Assembly (NCBI RefSeq): GCF_041146795.1
Contig: NC_135173.1
Span: 53,508,365 to 53,572,364, forward strand
Length of the DNA stretch: 64,000 bases
DNA from: Maylandia zebra
Taxonomy: Eukaryota; Chordata; Actinopteri; Cichliformes; Cichlidae
Reading direction: 5' to 3'
Each line of letters starts with the position of its first letter. The first letter of the stretch is position 1. The position numbers were made by a program, and so were the translations under genes. Below are positions 14,801-27,200 of this stretch, in pieces. The notes below the pieces were generated by a model. It had not been told where the DNA came from. It saw nothing but the letters and a program-made list of their open reading frames with translations, and did no database searches.

Positions 14801-15214
14801 GAGGAGGAGAGTAAAGAAAAAAAGGTGATGGAAGGATGGGCAAAGTGAGAAAAAATGGAAGAAATTGAGATGGTGGCCGAACAGAAGCTGTAAATCCTAT
14901 TGTCATAAAAGAAAAACAGACTGAGGGTGAGAAAACAAAAAAAAAATAAAAACCTAATGTAGGAGGAGATTTATTGTCAGGCACCACACAGGGCCAGTCA
15001 GCCAGAGAGAGATTGAGCCACCAGACTTGTACAGTAATGTGTGAATTTCCACCACGGCTCAGCTGAATTTAATTTTTCCATTTAACAAGCTTAGGGAGAG
15101 CTGTTGAGCAGTGCAGAGCAGGACTCCGAGGAGGGATGGGAAGAGTGAGATATCATGTCCTTAAAAAGTGAACATGCAGACAAGAATGCAAGGACTTCAG
15201 GCTTTGCATGCGTC

Positions 15215-15263
<49 letters not shown>

Positions 15264-18200
15264 GTCCGAGGTGTTCCCAGTAGGAATGCTGGAGAAAAAG
15301 CCTCAACTTTAAACACAATTAACTTCAGGCAAGTCTATATATTTACACTGTGGGTTTCTTGTGGCCTGGATCCATTAGACGCAGAGTGTCCCTGATCACG
15401 CCCACTTTGACCTCTTCATCCACCGGACTGGGAACATATTCAAAAACTCCGGGTGCCACCTAAAAAATGCAAGTACTGCTTACAGCAAAAAGAAATAAGA
15501 GGCTTTAAAATATGATGATGTTGCTGCTGACATTTAACTCTTACCTCCTGCTCATGCTCGATTCTCATACTAGGGTTGGAGTTGACTTCTAACAGTACGG
15601 GCTTTAGGTTCTTCATGAGCAAGATGTCAAAGCCTAATATCTGAAACACACCCACAGAATGTCAGCAACATACTTTCTATACCGTATATATTTAAAATTC
15701 TCAAATATATACAAATAATGAGGATTGATGAAAAGGTCATTAAGGCTTAAGAAAATATCTACGTGTGATCAATATAAAGTGGATCTTATCTGATTATTTT
15801 ATTTATTGTATAATTACTTGGAAGCACGTGGGTCCTGGTTTGCCGGGTGGTATGTCAGCCTGGTAGTAGACTCTAAGTTCAGGCACCACGGCGATGACAG
15901 TCTTGATGACAAGGGCGATGATGTCCGACCACACCCTCTTGATGTCGACACCTTTAGCTGCTAATCTGTACAGCACGCTGGAGAGAGTGCGCTTGCTGCC
16001 GGTGCTCTGGCTGTCTGAGTGCACGAAGTTGCCGCTGTGGACGTTGAGCGAGTAGTTTGTCAGGTGCATGAAGACGTGGCTAAGATTCTTCTGACTTGGC
16101 TCCTTCACAGAAACACACAAAAAGACGAAACGAAGAAAAACAAAAAGAAAAGAACAAAATTTGTTACCTTTAAGGTCACGGCTTCACAGCACAGTTTGCT
16201 GACACCATCGTGGCTACCTGATACAGCTCGGTGCAAAAACGTGTCAGTCCCTCTTTGGCAATGTAGATCTCCAACGGCTCCAAGGACTTTATAAGAACGT
16301 AGAGCCGGATATCGAACTTAAGTTTGTCAATAAGTAACGGCTTTTGGATGTACTCCTGGACTACGCCCTGTTTGGCCTGCGAACCCGTCATGAGCTTGAG
16401 GTCACTAGGGTCACGGATGAGGTAGATACCGTCCCCCTGAGAGCCCCCATCTGGTTTGACAATGAAAGTGGGATTCACTGTAGCATCCTTCTCTTTCACC
16501 ATGTGAATCTGCAGCAGAGGGAAAAGGTACACCAGTGAGTGTGAGTCAAGGAAGTTTAAACATGTTTCTATTGTTGATGCTGTATCAAAACAGCCTGTTG
16601 AAAGACCACACGAACTGGGAACGTAACAACTTGTTATGAAACACATAGAACCTGTAGAAAACGGTTATTGTTCACCGTCTCAGCAGCAGTAGCAACAGAT
16701 AGGTGGAGAAAAGTTGTAAATTATTCAGGTGTTTCTTTTTGTGAAATATACACTGCTCACAAATTTTAGAAAAAATATTTGTCTTTTCTATACTGATATG
16801 GACTGGTTAATGAGTCGGGAATGAAAGGATTGCACATTGTTTCTTCATCCTCTAAGAACTGCCTACATAATCTCACCACACTGCCGTGCACCAGCAGGAA
16901 CCCGGGATCCAGTGCACCAACCTTACAATGGGCCAAAAGATTTCATTCCTGTCCCTGGTAGAGGTCTGTGAGTTCCACCATGGATATGCCTCCCCAGACC
17001 ATCACTGTCCCACCACCAAACATGCTGTTACAGGCAGCATCACGTTCTCTATCGCTTCAACAGACCCTTTCGCGTCTGTCAGATGGGCTCAGGGGGAACC
17101 TACACTCATCTGTGAAAAGTACAGGGCACCAGTGTTGGACCTGCCAATTCTGGTACTCTATGCAAATACCAATCGGGCTCCATGATGTTGGGCTATGGCA
17201 CTATAGGACATCGGGCCCTCAGGCCACCTTCATGAAGTCTGTTTCTGATTGACTGTTCAAAGACATTCACACCAATGGTCTGCTGGAGGTCATTTGTTCT
17301 TCCTGGCATAAAGGAGCAGATACCCGTCCTGCTCATGGGTTAAGGACCTTCTACGACCATGTCCAGCTTCCTGGAAACCCTTGAGGCAATGGTACGTATT
17401 GCTAGGATGTGCCATCCTCTGTGGGGTTCATGTTACCAGTAGTGATACTGGCCCTGGCCAAATGCAAAATTCATGGAAAAAACATAAAACACAGTCAGAA
17501 AAGATGAAGAGGGGGAAAATATCAGTGGCCTCCACTGTCTCATTGTTGCCCCTCTAGTGCATCTGTTGTTAATTTCATTAGCACCAAAGCAGCTCAAACT
17601 GATTAATAACCCCCCTCTGCTACTTAAATGACCAGATCAATACTCCACAAGTTTAACTGACCTGATGCTATACTCTGATTAAACAGTGTTCCCTTAATTT
17701 TCTATAAGCAGTGCAGTTAAATAAATTCATTATCTTAACTTGCAGCTGCACAGGAAGTAGCAATCAAAGATTTGGTTAATCTGAGGTTTACAAACAACTC
17801 ACATTTCACTCGCTGGGCCCACGTCCTCATTTTAGGTTTGACACCGTTTTAGTAGATAAAGGTGGATGGCTTAAACATGAATTGAGCTGTGGTTTGGGGA
17901 AGGCCTCGAAGGGGACTGGCGGCGGCTCCTGGGCCTGGCAGATCCCCGTGTACCAAATAGAAGTGAAGAAGTGGAAGAAGTGAAAAGGGGAGGGAAGGTG
18001 GGGCATGTAAACAAGAACGAACACCTTGTAGAACTGGGGGATCATATATAGATAAAAACCGGAAGGAACGTGTTTGGAGGCGTGGTCCCACTCGTGAAAT
18101 TCAGATACTTTATCTCCATTTACCTGCATTACCGATCCTTTCACCTCTACCTAAAAGATGAATATTCAGTCTTTCAGTGAATTATTATTTGTCTTCACTA

Positions 18201-21200
18201 TACATTTGTCTTCAGCCTGATTTGTTTTATAATACTGAGTCATGGCCTAAAGGTTTTACAATAAGATAAAAAGCAATATTCTGGTGCCCTCTGCTGGACA
18301 TAACATACAGTTGCAATCAAATCTCAATTAGAAGAACTGACCACGTATTCATCTGAATACATCATCAATCTATTTTAATATTTTGGAAGAAAATACAACT
18401 TTTTTGTAATTAGATATTCCTGTAAATCTTAATATTGCATAAACAGTATATGCAGATAATAAAACACACATTTTTATTTACAAAACCAATAAAAATATGA
18501 GTAGACTACATAAGATCAGCATCTGTGTTCATCATTTGGACTAACTTGGAGAACTTGAAAGAAACACTGAGTCATCCATGAGTGAACCAATCATCTATAT
18601 TTGTATTTTAAAGCCATTCCCAAAAGGTAAATAAGACTCATTTCAATAAATTTATTGAGGTCATTGCTGCTGTGTTTGGACTCACTTTGTAGGACACCTG
18701 GTGCACTAAAATTAATACAGCTACTGCTACACTTATCACTGGTATGCTTCTACAAGGCCTGCTGTGGTCTGCCTTTGCAGCTGACTCAACCTACCCATTT
18801 AACAATTTGACTTGCTCTCATTTTGACCAACATCTAGTTTTGGTTTATGGTAATAACAGCTCATCTGTCTCTTTTAGCTTTATTATTAACACAAGCAAAC
18901 TAAATTGCCCCCTTGCTTCTTATTTCAAACAAGACACTATTATTGCTGCTTCCCCACATGAGAAGAGGTTTCTGGACTCAATTTACCAGATTAAAGTATA
19001 AACATTATATCTTGGAAGAACTCCAATTTCCATTTCTCACCTTTTGTCATCATATTCACATGACTTTAGCTCACTGAAATAAGCTAGCCACACATAGCTT
19101 CCATGTTTCCCCATCAATAGTTACACAGAAAAACAGTTAAAGACGCTTAACAAGGGTTTTCATATCCAGTGTCATCATTTTTATTTGTGTCAATTTTCTT
19201 TAATTTATTTTGAACGTACCTGTGTGGTAAACTGTTGGTACTCCTCAGGCAGGATCCAGGAACGGGGATAGAAGTCGTATTCTTCTGGGAACAACTCCTG
19301 CATAGTCCGAACTGCTCTGCTGAGGTTGATCTTTCGCAGCATTTCGATCATTCCTGCACGGACAGTTTTACATAAGAAACTGAATACACGATTGGCACGA
19401 TTTACATTCACTGGTCACTTTGTTAGGTGCACCTCCTCAACTGCTCATTAACACCAATATCTAACTAGCCAATCGCATGGGAGCAAATCAGTGCATTCAG
19501 TTATATAGACAGCCAGGTAAAGAAAGGTGATTTTAATCATTTTCCAACACAGTTTTGAGCTGATCGGAAGGCAATGAACTCAAATCACTAGTTACAACCA
19601 AGGTATGCAGAAGAACATCCCTGTACGCACTAAATGCAGCAGAAGACCACAACATGTGGCATTTGTGTAAGCTAAGAACACGAAACTGAAGCTAAAATTG
19701 CGTTCAACAAAATTGGACAACAGTAGGTTGAAAAAACGTCGCCTGGTCTGATGAGTCAAAGACATCCACCCCAGTGACCTGCTGGAGGTCAGAATTTGGT
19801 GTAAACACCATGAAAACACGTATCAATCCTGGTTCATATCAAGTTCAAGCTGTTGCTGGTGGTGTAATGGTGTGGGGAATATTTTCTTAGCACTCTTTGG
19901 GCACCACAGCCTACCTGAGTATTCTCGCTGACCATGTCCAGCCTGTTATTACCACCATTTACCCACCTTCTGGTGCCTGCTTCCAGCAGGATAAAGCTTC
20001 ATGTCATAAACCTCAAATATCCTCAAACTGGTTTCTTGAACGAGAAAATGAGTTCAGTGTACTCAAACAGCAATGTGGACCAATCTCTCTGAGGAGTATT
20101 TCCAGCACGTTGTTGACAGTGAGTGTAAACTGTTCAGTAAATGTAGCCAGTTTCACAATAAGCAGAATGATTGCAGAGAAGGACTATTAACCATTTTAAC
20201 AACCCTTGTTGGCTCAGAATAAAGTGCCTGGGGTAATGTAGGACAACACTATAACCTGGTTATGATAACAGAATCCTGAATCCATACTGCAATAAATAAT
20301 ATGCGATTTGCTGCAGGTGGTAGCAAGATAAGAAGAGGTGAGAGGAAGAATCTGTGAAATACCTGGGAACTTGTTGACCTGCCCTGAGACGATATTTTCA
20401 TTGTCATGAAAGGAAACGCCGTGCCAGTAGATATCACAGGCTGTTCGCCTTCCTAAAGGAAACTGAGGGGGGGAAAAGCAAGAAAGAACAGTGAAAGGGA
20501 GACATAGCAGAGGGCTGAAAACATACAGAATGATGAGAACAGTTCATTAAGGAACTCGTGTTTGCAAACAAGAACAAAGGCTAATCTACTCAGGACATTA
20601 GGAAGGTGTTTTGTCCTCGCAGTGAACCGAGAAAACGGGGCTAATCTTGCCCAAAGATGGCAGGTAAGTGCGTGTTATGTTGTGAAGAGCTGGGAAAGAG
20701 GAGGAGAAGTGATACTATAAAGAGGATTTACACAGCGAGGAAATCCTGCTGGCACAGGGTAAAGGACAGTTTAGTCCTTTACACCTCATCTGCTCACTCT
20801 CACGCACACACTCCAAACCACACAGAAGCCACCCAGCAGAGGTGTGGGGAATCCATCCAGATATTAATAATAGTAGATAGTAGCAGTATTAGTACACACC
20901 AGTGCTGGTATTGGTATTGGATTGACGCTAACATGATAGATTGATACTTTGTTTGTATCCTCAGTATGTAGCCCACTGAATTGTGTTACATAAATAGTTT
21001 TTTTGGAAATGAAAAAATACACCTCAAACATGCACTATGAAAAATGTCTAAAACCTTTTGTATTGACTTGACAAAAGCCAACTTTATAAGTTAAAAGTAT
21101 CGGTATTGACAGTGGTATCAGCAATACTGGCCATGTATTTATTTTTATATAAAATCTGCAGTATCGCACAGCACTACCTAAAAAAGCTACATAAAAGCAA

Positions 21201-24200
21201 TATAAACAAACAATCAGTCTGAGAATGAATTATGTGCACAATCTTTAGTTTTTCAGCCCTTAAACTCTCAGCTTTTTATACTTGTGATACAACTTTAGTT
21301 AATAGGAGAGTTATTCTCTCACCACTATTAAATGTGAATTAAAAAAATAAAGCTGTACAAAAACTGTAGATAAACTTAAAATCTTAGAATTATCCAAAAG
21401 TCATCTGCCATATTATCCATGTAGACAACAGCACGACTCAACACTGAATTTGCTCTCCACTGTCTGCGTCCTACATTCAGGAACGCTCAAATAAATAGTT
21501 TATTGTAAAGATTCCTCACAGCTGTTAAATCAAACACACATTTTAGAGCTGGCAAGTTCAAAGTATTGTAACGATGGTTAAGTGTTATTGTACATGTTGG
21601 TTATCTTTGCACACTGTTGTTGTTCCTTTAAGATTCATGTTTGGTTGTGCTGCAGGAAGTAGGGAGGGTGGTGTGGAGGAAGGGGTGGGGGGACCTGGGT
21701 TCTGTGTTGTGTGGGTGCCAGGCTGAAGAGAGGTGTAGCACGAGGGCGCTCTCCCCTGAGTTAGCAACCCGCTTGCTTATGTGCCGAATAAACGGACAAA
21801 CTGAGACCCAACCGTCTGGTTCTTGTGAACGTTACATTGGTGTCAGAAGTGAAGAAAGAAAAAAGAACCCCAGAACGCCCGACACCCTGTTGCTGGCGAC
21901 GCTTGCCATTACGAGACGAGGATGTTGCCGGGCAGGATTAAGAAGGAGACGGAGGAGAGGGAGGTTTGTCCGCGCTCGCCCGCCCATGGAGTGAGGGAAA
22001 CGGCGCTGCGGCTGTCTGCCGAGGCTGGATTTTCTCTAGGTTTGACTAGGCTCGGGAACTGTTCGCACAGCGGCCGCGATTCCGGCGGGAAGGAGTCGAC
22101 CTCGCTTGGCGCGCCGTCACGTGATGTAAACAAACATGGCGGCGCCCAGCAAGCTGCAGCGCATATAAAAACGCCTAAGTTCAGCGGCAAGACGCCATGG
22201 GAAGTCATCGCACAGTTCGAGCTGTTAGCTGTTGCAGCTGGCTGGTCTGAGGAACATAAAGCTCTCCAGTTGGCTTTGTGCCTGTGTGAGGATGCAGCTG
22301 CATGCCTGCTGCTGCTAACCGAGGAGCAGAGGGGAGATTATAATGCTCTGGTCGGAGCACTTCAGAGGCGCTTCGGGCAGTATAACCAACCAGTGCTGCT
22401 GAGGTCGGAGTTCCACAACAGACGCAGATTGCCAGGTGAGCCCCTCCGCATTTTGGCCCATGAAGTCGAGTGCCTTTGCCGGAGGGCGTATGACAGCATG
22501 CCACCATCAGTGCAGGTGGAGTTAGCTCGGGACCAGTTCCTGCAGGCCCTGAGCCCTAAAGAGCTCCGTATGCAAACTCAGCTTGCTCGGCCGGCCACAC
22601 TCAGTGCAGCCCTGGAGCTAGCGTTGGAGAGGGAGATGCTTGCGGGATCCTCTGGGGGCGCTGATGACGCACACGTGGTGAGGGCTGTGTCAGCACCTGT
22701 GGAACAGACGGAGACGCCAGCGGGCCTGTGCAGTTTGGTGCAGGCGGCTTCGCTGCAGTCGCCTTCCCCTCGGGCTGGCCCACACCGCCGACCGCAGAGC
22801 TGCTGGGGATGTGGACAAGTCGGACACCTCATCAGGCAGTGCCCCAAGCTTGCAGCGGTTCAGGGAAACGCCCATGGGCCCGTGTAGGCGGGAGTACACG
22901 GGCCTGGGAGAACGACATCCCCACTCCACCGCCACCCCCACCTGGTGCGGCCATCGCTGTGGGCTGGACCCAGGTTGGCGGCTTTTGCCATGTTCCAGTG
23001 ACGATTGCGGGGGTGTCCTGTACGGCCCTGCTGGACACGGGGTCCAATGCAACGCTGGTCCGACCCGATGTTGTCCCACCCGGAGCTGCTGTGCAACCGA
23101 CTAATGTGCAACTTAAGACTGTGACCGGTGATCTGGCCCCAATGAGAGGGAGGGGAGTGTTCCAGTTCAAGGTGGGGGACCTCGGTGTGTCTTATGCTGC
23201 CTGGGTGGCTGACGTGCAGGACGCCTGCATCCTTGGGCTGGATTTTTTACGAGCCATTGGTGGTGTACTGGACTTAGGCAAAGGCTTCCTCGCACTCCCT
23301 GATGGGAAGAAGGTGCCGCTTATTCCCCCCCCCGGTCTGCACAGCATCTGCCGCGGCGTCCACCTCCACCGCAGAGACCCCTGCAGACCCGCCAGCAGAA
23401 CAGCGAGCGGAGGAGGAGGAGAGGCTCTCAGCAGTGAGGAGTATCTGGTCAAAGAACTGTGAGGGGCTGACTCCACAGCAGCAAGAGAGTCTATGGCAGG
23501 TACTAAAAGAGTTTAGTGACATTTTTGCCCTGAAAGAAAGTGATGTTGGCTTGACACACTTGGTAGAGCACGTCATTGAGACCGGGGATGCCCAGCCTAT
23601 TAAAGTGCGCCCCCGCCGCCTGCCCCTGGCTCATCAGGAGGCTGCAGACAGAGAGTTGTGTGAAATGATGAAGGCGGGCATCATAGAGCCATCTGATAGC
23701 CCGTGGGCCTCCGCGGTGGTGATGGTGCCTAAGAAAAAAAGTCCTAGGATGCGTTTCTGTGTGGACTACAGACCACTCAACAAAGTGACGAAGAAGGACT
23801 CTTACCCCCTTCCCAGGATTGATGAGTCTCTCGACTTAGTAGCCGGGTCCTCCTGGTTCTCCACCCTGGACCTGCGGAGTGGCTACTGGCAGGTGCCACT
23901 GTCCCCGGAATCCAGACCGAAGACAGCCTTCTGCACTAACAGGGGACTATGGCAGTTCAAAGTCCTGAGCTTTGGTCTTTGCAACGCTCCTGCGACCTTC
24001 GAGAGGCTTATGGACAGTGTGCTGGCTGGCGTCCCACGGCAACGGTGTCTGGTTTACCTGGATGATCTTCTAGTGCACGGGAGCTCCTTTGATGCTGCCC
24101 TGGATGCCCTGAGACAAGTGTTGGAGAGGGTGGCGGCTGCAGGCCTGAAGCTGCATCCCGACAAGTGCCACTTCATGAGGAGGGAGGTGGAGTTTCTGGG

Positions 24201-27200
24201 CCACAAGCTGGGTCGTGAGGGCATCAGCACTTTGGAGGAAAAAATTCACACCATTACCGAGTGGCCCACACCAGCAGACCAGAAACAGCTCAAAAGCTTC
24301 CTAGGACTGGCGTCTTATTACAGGAGGTTTGTGAAGGGCTTTTCCTCCATAGCCGCACCACTCTTCCACCTGCTGCAGAAGGACCGTGACTTCATCTGGA
24401 CCCAGGACTGTCAGCAGGCGTTCAACACCCTCCGCAAATCGCTGACAGAGTCCCCAGTCCTCGCCCCCCCTGACCCCACCCTGCCTTTTGTCCTGGACAC
24501 TGACGCAAGTAATGTGGGGCTGGGAGCTGTGTTGTCGCAGGTTGGGCCGGAAGGTGAGAAGGTGGTGGCGTACTTCAGTCGGGTCCTGAACAGGAGTGAG
24601 CGGCGCTACTGTGTCACACGACGAGAGCTGCTGGCTGTGGTGGCAGGGGTGAGACACTTTAAGTACTACCTGTGCGGCACAGCATTTGTTATCAGAACTG
24701 ATCATGCTGCCCTTCAGTGGCTGATGTCTTTCAGGGAGCCAGAGGGACAGGTGGCTCGCTGGCTGGAGGAGCTCCAAGCCTTCAATTTCACTGTGGAGCA
24801 CAGAGCAGGGACGCACCATTCTAACGCAGACGCCCTCTCTCGCCGCCCATGTGCTGCAGCTGGCTGCCGTTACTGTGAGAAGCGAGAGGAAATAGAGCGG
24901 GAACTCACGACAATAGACGGAGCAGCACAGCTCGCCTGCAGGGCTCTTCTGGTGGTGGATGCAGCGGAGTGGAGGGCACGGCAGGAACAAGACACAGACC
25001 TGCTGCCGGTCCTGCAGTGGCTGGAGAAGGGGGAGCAACCCCTTTGGGATGAGGTCACTGGGTTTTCCATCTGTACCAGGGGGCTATGGGCCAAGTTTGC
25101 AGCTCTCAGGCTGAAGGAGGGGGTGTTGGAGCGTGCCTGGAAGGATCCTGCCACGGGGGAGGAGAGGTGGCAGGTTGTGGTGCCAAGGTCGCTGAGGTCA
25201 GCGGTGCTGGAAGCCTGCCATGGGAGCACTGGCTCCGGCCACTTTGGGGTCTCTAAGACTCTCCGCCGCCTCCGCCAGGGCTATTACTGGGGTCAACAGC
25301 GGAGGGATGTGGAGGACTTTTGCCGCAGCTGTGATGCATGTTCCTCACACAAAGGGCCACAGGACCAGTCCCGGGCTCAGCTTCAGCAGCAACCAGCAGG
25401 GGCTCCAATGGAGCGAGTAGCTGTGGACGTCATGGGCCCATTTCCTCGCACAGACAGAGGAAACCGCTATGTTCTTGTGGCCATGGACTATTTTACCAAG
25501 TGGCCGGAAGCATACGCCATCCCAGATCAGGAGGCTGAGACTGTCGCTGATGTATTAGTGGAGGGGATGTTCAGCCGCTTTGGAACAGCAGAGACCCTCC
25601 ACAGTGACCAGGGGCGTAACTTTGAGTCCAAGGTATTTGCTGCCATGTGTGAACGCCTTGGGATTAAGAAGACCCGCACCACCCCACTTCACCCCCAAAG
25701 CGATGGACTGGTGGAAAGGTTTAACAGGACGCTGGCCCAGCAGCTAGCCATCCTTACCTCAGAACACCAACGGGACTGGGACTACCATCTTCCCCTTATC
25801 CTCATGGCCTACAGGTCGGCAGTGCAAGACTCCACCCAATGTACGCCTGCCCTGCTCATGTTAGGGAGAGAGCTGAGAACTCCTGCAGAGTTGGCTTTTG
25901 GGAAGCCCCCGGACGCGCCAGAAGCACCACCAGGCCGGGACTACGCAAGGAAGCTGCAGGACCGGCTGGATTCTGCACATTCCTACGCCCGGGAGCAGCT
26001 GGCGAAGGCAGGCCTGCGCCAAAAGAGGAATTATGACATCACCACTAAGGGGAGGCACTTCCGTGCTGGGGAGCTGGTGTGGGTCTACAGCCCAAAGAGA
26101 AAGAAGGGACGGTGTCCTAAACTGGATAGCAGCTGGGTGGGGCCTTGCAGCGTCCTAGAGCGAGTGGGGGAGGTTGTTTACAGGGTGCAGTTGCCTCCTA
26201 GGGGGAGGATAGTAGCGCTGCACAGAGACCGGATGGCCCCCTACAGAGGGCAGTCCCTCCCCTCCTTTCCAGAGGGACGTGTACAGAGCGTCCATGACCC
26301 TGCTCAGAGGGGCCCCCGACCGGGGCTGCGTTCCCCTCCCTCGGACTCTTCACCCCAAAGCCCCGACGCTCCGCGCCCACCTCAGGGGCTCAGGAGGTCA
26401 AGGAGGGAACGTAGGCTACCACCCCGCCTCAGAGACTGTGTCGTTCCCTCGGGGACGAGGAACTTATTGCTGGGGGGGCAGTGTAACGATGGTTAAGTGT
26501 TATTGTACATGTTGGTTATCTTTGCACACTGTTGTTGTTCCTTTAAGATTCATGTTTGGTTGTGCTGCAGGAAGTAGGGAGGGTGGTGTGGAGGAAGGGG
26601 TGGGGGGACCTGGGTTCTGTGTTGTGTGGGTGCCAGGCTGAAGAGAGGTGTAGCACGAGGGCGCTCTCCCCTGAGTTAGCAACCCGCTTGCTTATGTGCC
26701 GAATAAACGGACAAACTGAGACCCAACCGTCTGGTTCTTGTGAACGTTACAGTATCAACATGGAGCTGGGAAGAACTCAGTCACAGAGGCTGTGACTTTA
26801 TTACATCATATGGGCTTTAACAGATTACACTGGTAAGTAGCAGCACACCATCGCGAGCCTAAATTCAACTTTGACTCGACCCACTCTGCTGCCTCGCTGC
26901 AAGATAAACATCTAATTAATGACTTAGTGAGAAACAGAGTGACCGGTTCTAAACCCTGCCACACAGATGCCAGGGGAGTGAGGTCAAATTATTTAGAGCA
27001 GGGATCACACCATAAAAATAGCCCTGTTGTGTTTGCATGGACTGGTTAGCATGTGACGTATGGGAAAAGTTAGCTTTCAGAGCCACTTTTTAATGGGGGA
27101 AAAATAAACTTGGCTTATAGGTTGCTGCAACATAGATATTTCAAGTTGCACCCAATCTGTTATGCCTCGAGTAAACAGCATTTATAGTTTCAAACAGAAG

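Larger units (their letters stand above)
21567..26751 (+). mobile_element. Ty3/Gypsy LTR retrotransposon, near full length
   Basis: This is a 5185-bp element in TTLL11 intron 1, on the strand opposite to the gene. It has identical 270-bp LTRs, 4-bp target duplications GTAT (21563-21566 and 26752-26755), a tRNA primer site, gag, aspartic protease, and pol in the order RT-RNase H-integrase, which is the Ty3/Gypsy order. No envelope frame lies between pol and the 3' LTR; pol actually ends inside the LTR. Its GC content is clearly higher than that of the host intron. Identical LTRs and long open frames imply a very recent insertion. One frame problem at the protease/pol junction may make this copy defective. 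Confidence 0.95.

Noticed and set aside
15091-15395. Open frames across the (TG)n tract
   Set aside because: Repeating T-H or C-V residues come from the microsatellite.
21585-21767. 60-codon minus-strand frame in the LTR, repeated at 26500-26682
   Set aside because: Its identity in both places is explained by LTR identity. It lacks features of a protein.
24301-25038. 245-codon open frame antisense to pol
   Set aside because: It is a shadow of the strongly biased pol coding sequence. It has no family likeness, and the sense strand has all RT and RNase H motifs.
26500-26760. Envelope gene that would make the Gypsy element a retrovirus
   Set aside because: Pol ends inside the 3' LTR and no frame follows integrase, so the element is a retrotransposon without envelope.
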